A stretch of DNA of 7,591 bases, taken from CAYJII01 sp964370225. Its GTDB lineage: Bacteria > Bacillota > Clostridia > Oscillospirales > Ruminococcaceae. Positions 5,565 to 7,591 of this stretch are shown here, one piece after another. The DNA lies in contig CAYJII010000062.1 of assembly GCA_964370225.1 (NCBI GenBank), positions 1 to 7,591 on the forward strand, given 5' to 3'. The notes beneath the pieces are model-generated. The model saw only the letters and a program-made list of their open reading frames with translations, had not been told where the DNA came from and searched no databases. Position 1 is the stretch's first letter; each line of letters opens with the position of its first letter. A program made the position numbers and the translations under genes.

Positions 5565-6233
5565 ATGCGACTATTATTGTGCGAAGATGAAAAAGAGCTT
5601 TCAAATGCTCTTGTTAAAATATTAAGACATTTTAATTACTCTGTTGATGCAGTATTCGATGGAGAAGAGGCTCTAGATTATTTAGAGTCTGAGAATTATG
5701 ATGCTGTAATCCTAGATATTATGATGCCTAAAGTAGACGGACTTACTGTGATAAAAACTATTAGAGAACAGGGGAATTTCATACCAGTAATAATGCTTAC
5801 GGCAAAATCTCAAGTGGACGATAAAGTGGCAGGTCTCGACTCAGGAGCAAATGACTATCTAACAAAGCCATTTGAAACTAAAGAGCTTTTAGCGAGAATT
5901 CGTGCTATTACAAGAAGTCCAAGTGAGAATACCACATCAGTGCTAAGAGCTGGTAATGTATATTTAAATCGTAAGACTTTTGAGCTTTACTCGAATAAAG
6001 GCTCATTTAAACTTGCAAGCAAAGAGTTCCAGATGATTGAAATGCTTATGATTAATAATGGGCACATTATACCGACAGAGCGTTTTTTAGAGAAAATATG
6101 GGGTTATGATAGCGAGGCGGAAATAAATGTAGTGTGGGTATATATTTCTTATCTTAGAAAGAAATTAAGCCTGTTAGAAAGTAATGTTATAATAAAAGCT
6201 ACACGGAATACTGGGTATTCATTGGAGGTATAA
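5565..6233 (+). CDS. OmpR/PhoB-family response regulator transcription factor
   Basis: A 222-residue DNA-binding response regulator. The receiver domain (1 to about 118) has the acidic pair Glu7-Asp8, phosphoacceptor Asp51 in VILDIMMPKVDG, Thr79 in MLTAK, and Lys101 in YLTKPF. The winged-helix effector domain (about 125-222) shows LASKEFQMIEMLM, a recognition-helix stretch near INVVWVYISYLRKKL, and the terminal hairpin TRNTGYSLEV. The ATG at 5565 is preferred over an in-frame ATG at 5523. It follows AGAGGTGA (5553-5560) and gives the standard MRLLLCEDE opening, whereas the earlier ATG sits inside the 19-bp inverted repeat upstream of the -10. It is translationally coupled to the kinase gene, which begins two bases after its stop. 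Length and domains are normal for the family. Confidence 0.93.
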   Translation: MRLLLCEDEKELSNALVKILRHFNYSVDAVFDGEEALDYLESENYDAVILDIMMPKVDGLTVIKTIREQGNFIPVIMLTAKSQVDDKVAGLDSGANDYLTKPFETKELLARIRAITRSPSENTTSVLRAGNVYLNRKTFELYSNKGSFKLASKEFQMIEMLMINNGHIIPTERFLEKIWGYDSEAEINVVWVYISYLRKKLSLLESNVIIKATRNTGYSLEV

Positions 6234-6234
6234 C

Positions 6235-7410
6235 ATGCTAAAAAAATTACAAAGAAAGTTTGTTTTGCTTACAACTGGAAATAGCATAGTTGTTATGCTA
6301 TTAATAGCAGTAGCAATAAACATCATAAACTACTTATCAATCATGAATTATGCAGATGGAATCTTAGAAATACTTAACAGTGGGGATTTTGGCGAAAATA
6401 CAGGCATGCCTCCACATCCTACGACACCGAAAGAGTTTGTATTCACTACAAGATTTTTTGTCGTGCGTTCAAATGAAGATGGTGAAGTATATTTTATTGA
6501 TACAAAAAACATAAGCTCTGTTTCTGCTGAAGAAGCAGTGATTTATGTTGGTAAAGTTAATGAAGTTGGTAAAGATGCAGGTATAATTGATAATTTTAGA
6601 TTTGTGAAAACTGAAAATTCGCTAGGAAATGCATATATTTTTCTAGATATTGAAGAAGATATAATGGGATTTGAACGTTATATGATTTACTCAGTTTTGA
6701 TAGTAGCTTCTGCTGTTGTTTTCATCTTTATTCTTTCGTGCATTCTATCTAAAAAGGCAGTCTCGCCAATTGCTGAGAGTTACGAAAAGCAAAAGAGATT
6801 TATTACCGATGTCAGCCATGAATTTAATACTCCGCTATCCATCATTAAAGCTGATTGTGATGTTATCGAAATTGATAATGGAGAGGGCGAATGGACAAAT
6901 AGCATAAAATCACAAATTTCAAGGCTTAATTCATTAGTAGAAAGCTTAATTTCACTTACAAGACTAGACGAGGAAAATCTTAGTTTAACGAAAACTGAAT
7001 TTTCGCTTTCTGATGCTTTAGATGATGTATTAAACGATTTTTCTGCTACAATAAAAAAAGCTGATTTGACTTTAATTTCTGAAACATGTGGGAATGTTAG
7101 CTATATTGGTGATGAAACATTTATACGAAAGCTGTTTGCAATACTCACAGAAAATGCTATAAAATATAGTAAAAGCTATGTTAAAACAGCTCTTTCAGTT
7201 AATGGACAGAAAATTGTTTTTACGATAGAAAATTCCTGTGAGGATATCAAAATTGGTAAGCACAATAATTGGTTTGAGCGTTTTTACAGAGCGGATGAAT
7301 CAAGAAATAGTAAAACTAAAGGTTTTGGAATCGGTCTTTCTATAGCAAAAAACATATGCGATAAACATGGCGCTAAATATTTGCGGAGAGCAAAACAGGC
7401 AAAGAAATAA
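6235..7410 (+). CDS. Sensor histidine kinase with frameshifted C-terminus
   Basis: A 391-residue membrane kinase, partner of the preceding regulator. Membrane segments lie at about 9-35 and 149-171, enclosing a sensor region of about 110 residues outside the cell. The phosphorylation box is DVSHEFNTPLSII with His195. The ATP-binding domain has the N box LTENAIKYS (304-312), ERFYRADESRNSKT (348-361), and the glycine box GFGIGL (363-368). The G1 motif DxGxG is replaced by ENSCEDI, as in some VanS-like kinases. GGAGGT (6224-6229), inside the regulator's last codons, is the ribosome site. After Lys381 the sequence turns into basic nonsense (YLRRAKQAKK). The -1 frame encodes the expected final strands IFAESKTGKEIIISVVF and stops at 7430. 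One extra A near 7377 would give a normal 398-residue kinase. Real mutation or assembly error cannot be distinguished here. Confidence 0.9.
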   Translation: MLKKLQRKFVLLTTGNSIVVMLLIAVAINIINYLSIMNYADGILEILNSGDFGENTGMPPHPTTPKEFVFTTRFFVVRSNEDGEVYFIDTKNISSVSAEEAVIYVGKVNEVGKDAGIIDNFRFVKTENSLGNAYIFLDIEEDIMGFERYMIYSVLIVASAVVFIFILSCILSKKAVSPIAESYEKQKRFITDVSHEFNTPLSIIKADCDVIEIDNGEGEWTNSIKSQISRLNSLVESLISLTRLDEENLSLTKTEFSLSDALDDVLNDFSATIKKADLTLISETCGNVSYIGDETFIRKLFAILTENAIKYSKSYVKTALSVNGQKIVFTIENSCEDIKIGKHNNWFERFYRADESRNSKTKGFGIGLSIAKNICDKHGAKYLRRAKQAKK

Positions 7411-7430
7411 TAATAAGTGTGGTTTTCTAA
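7378..7430 (+). pseudogene. Displaced C-terminal end of the sensor kinase (-1 frame)
   Basis: Codons from 7377 (ATA TTT GCG GAG AGC) through the TAA at 7428-7430 spell IFAESKTGKEIIISVVF. This matches the terminal segment that normally follows the GIGLSIAK..HG motif in this kinase family (HG-K-I-A-S--G--I-F-V). It overlaps the last 11 codons of the shifted frame. No slippery heptamer (X XXY YYZ) is present at GCT AAA TAT, so programmed frameshifting is unlikely. Confidence 0.8.
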
Positions 7431-7466
7431 AATAATATAAATATATTATTGTAAAAAGTATGTATT

Positions 7467-7492
7467 TTTAAAGTAAGTTTAAGGTTAAGTTT
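7467..7492 (+). promoter_or_regulatory. Candidate regulator binding repeats before the VTC gene
   Basis: TTAAAG (7468-7473), TTTAAG (7478-7483) and GTTAAG (7484-7489) lie in tandem, and AAGTTTA occurs twice 12 bases apart (7475-7481, 7487-7493). GGTTAAGTTT (7483-7492) is identical to 5525-5534 upstream of the response regulator. The repeats occupy the -35 position of the promoter that follows, fitting activation by the neighbouring OmpR-type regulator. Confidence 0.4.
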
Positions 7493-7493
7493 A

Positions 7494-7499
7494 TATAAT
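7494..7499 (+). promoter_or_regulatory. -10 element for the VTC-domain gene
   Basis: A perfect TATAAT lies 32 bases before the ATG at 7532. Seventeen bases upstream is AAGTAA, which is no recognisable -35, so the promoter probably needs an activator or is weak. Initiation would be near 7506. Confidence 0.5.
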
Positions 7500-7531
7500 T
7501 ATCTTGTAAAATATGAAAAGGAGAAATATTT

Positions 7532-7591
7532 ATGGCACAAACAAATTTTAAACGTTACGAGCTAAAATATATTTTAACAAGAGAACAGTTT
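7532..7591 (+). CDS. VTC-domain protein, polyphosphate polymerase-like, N-terminal fragment (partial)
   Basis: An ATG at 7532 opens a frame of 20 codons that runs out of the window. The ribosome site AAAAGGAG (7516-7523) is eight bases upstream. The product begins MAQTNFKRYELKYILTREQF. The F-R-ELKYIL/I pattern is the opening beta strand of the VTC domain, the triphosphate-tunnel fold of yeast Vtc4 that makes polyphosphate from ATP. The basic and acidic residues in this strand are typical tunnel residues. Most of the protein is outside the window, so catalytic competence cannot be assessed. In Clostridia such genes often sit with a DUF4956 membrane protein and a CotH-like kinase gene, which would be expected downstream. 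Confidence 0.72.
   Translation, partial: MAQTNFKRYELKYILTREQF

Noticed and set aside
7374..7383. Programmed -1 ribosomal frameshift in the kinase gene
   Set aside because: The site GCT AAA TAT TTG is not a slippery heptamer, and the tRNA on AAA could not re-pair one base back (TAA). A missing base is the simpler explanation.
7431..7450. Terminator after the sensor kinase (AATAATAT / ATATTATT dyad)
   Set aside because: The 8-bp stem is entirely A-T with a four-base loop and is followed by GTAAAAAG, not a T tract. It is too weak to call.

Overview
The window looks like a low-G+C, spore-forming Firmicute, most likely an uncultured member of the Clostridia. The evidence is AT-rich coding and intergenic DNA, strong AGGAGG-type ribosome binding sites, sigma-A-like promoters (TTGACT-17-TATGAT and similar), and a sporulation sigma factor that reads as pro-sigma-K. 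A run of 10 Ns at 4520-4529 shows this is a scaffold, probably from a draft or metagenome assembly. The DNA on the two sides of the Ns may not be exactly adjacent in the genome.

Left part (1-2914). The first 27 codons of a probable alpha/beta hydrolase run leftwards out of the window. Its promoter region diverges from an ABC-F ATPase gene (306-2045), which is followed after 38 bases by a PHP-domain histidinol-phosphatase-like gene (2084-2869). These two rightward genes probably form an operon. It ends at a perfect 17-bp hairpin (2876-2914) with a T tract on both strands, so the hairpin also serves the convergent operon on the other side.

Middle (2925-4516). A leftward two-gene operon encodes a patatin-like phospholipase (4440-3601), then a maltose/galactoside-type sugar O-acetyltransferase (3566-2925). 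Its promoter is an extended -10 type at 4488-4516, directly beside the Ns.

Right part (4530-7591). A rightward sigK gene (best start 4699) has its pro-sequence and is not split by a skin element. After 179 bases with striking inverted repeats comes a translationally coupled OmpR-type response regulator and VanS-like sensor kinase pair (5565-6233 and 6235 onward). The kinase reading frame is broken near its end. Adding one base near 7377 would restore a normal C-terminus ending at 7430, so the gene is either recently damaged or carries an assembly error. The last 60 bases begin a VTC-domain gene (polyphosphate-polymerase-like).

The most interesting signal is regulatory. The promoter regions of the response regulator and of the VTC gene share the 10-mer GGTTAAGTTT, on the same strand and just upstream of a TATAAT. 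In both, TTAAG-type repeats fill the place of a poor -35. A simple model is that the two-component system activates itself and the VTC operon. In front of the regulator the same repeats sit inside a perfect 19-bp inverted repeat. I see no rRNA, tRNA, CRISPR array, insertion sequence or defence system.
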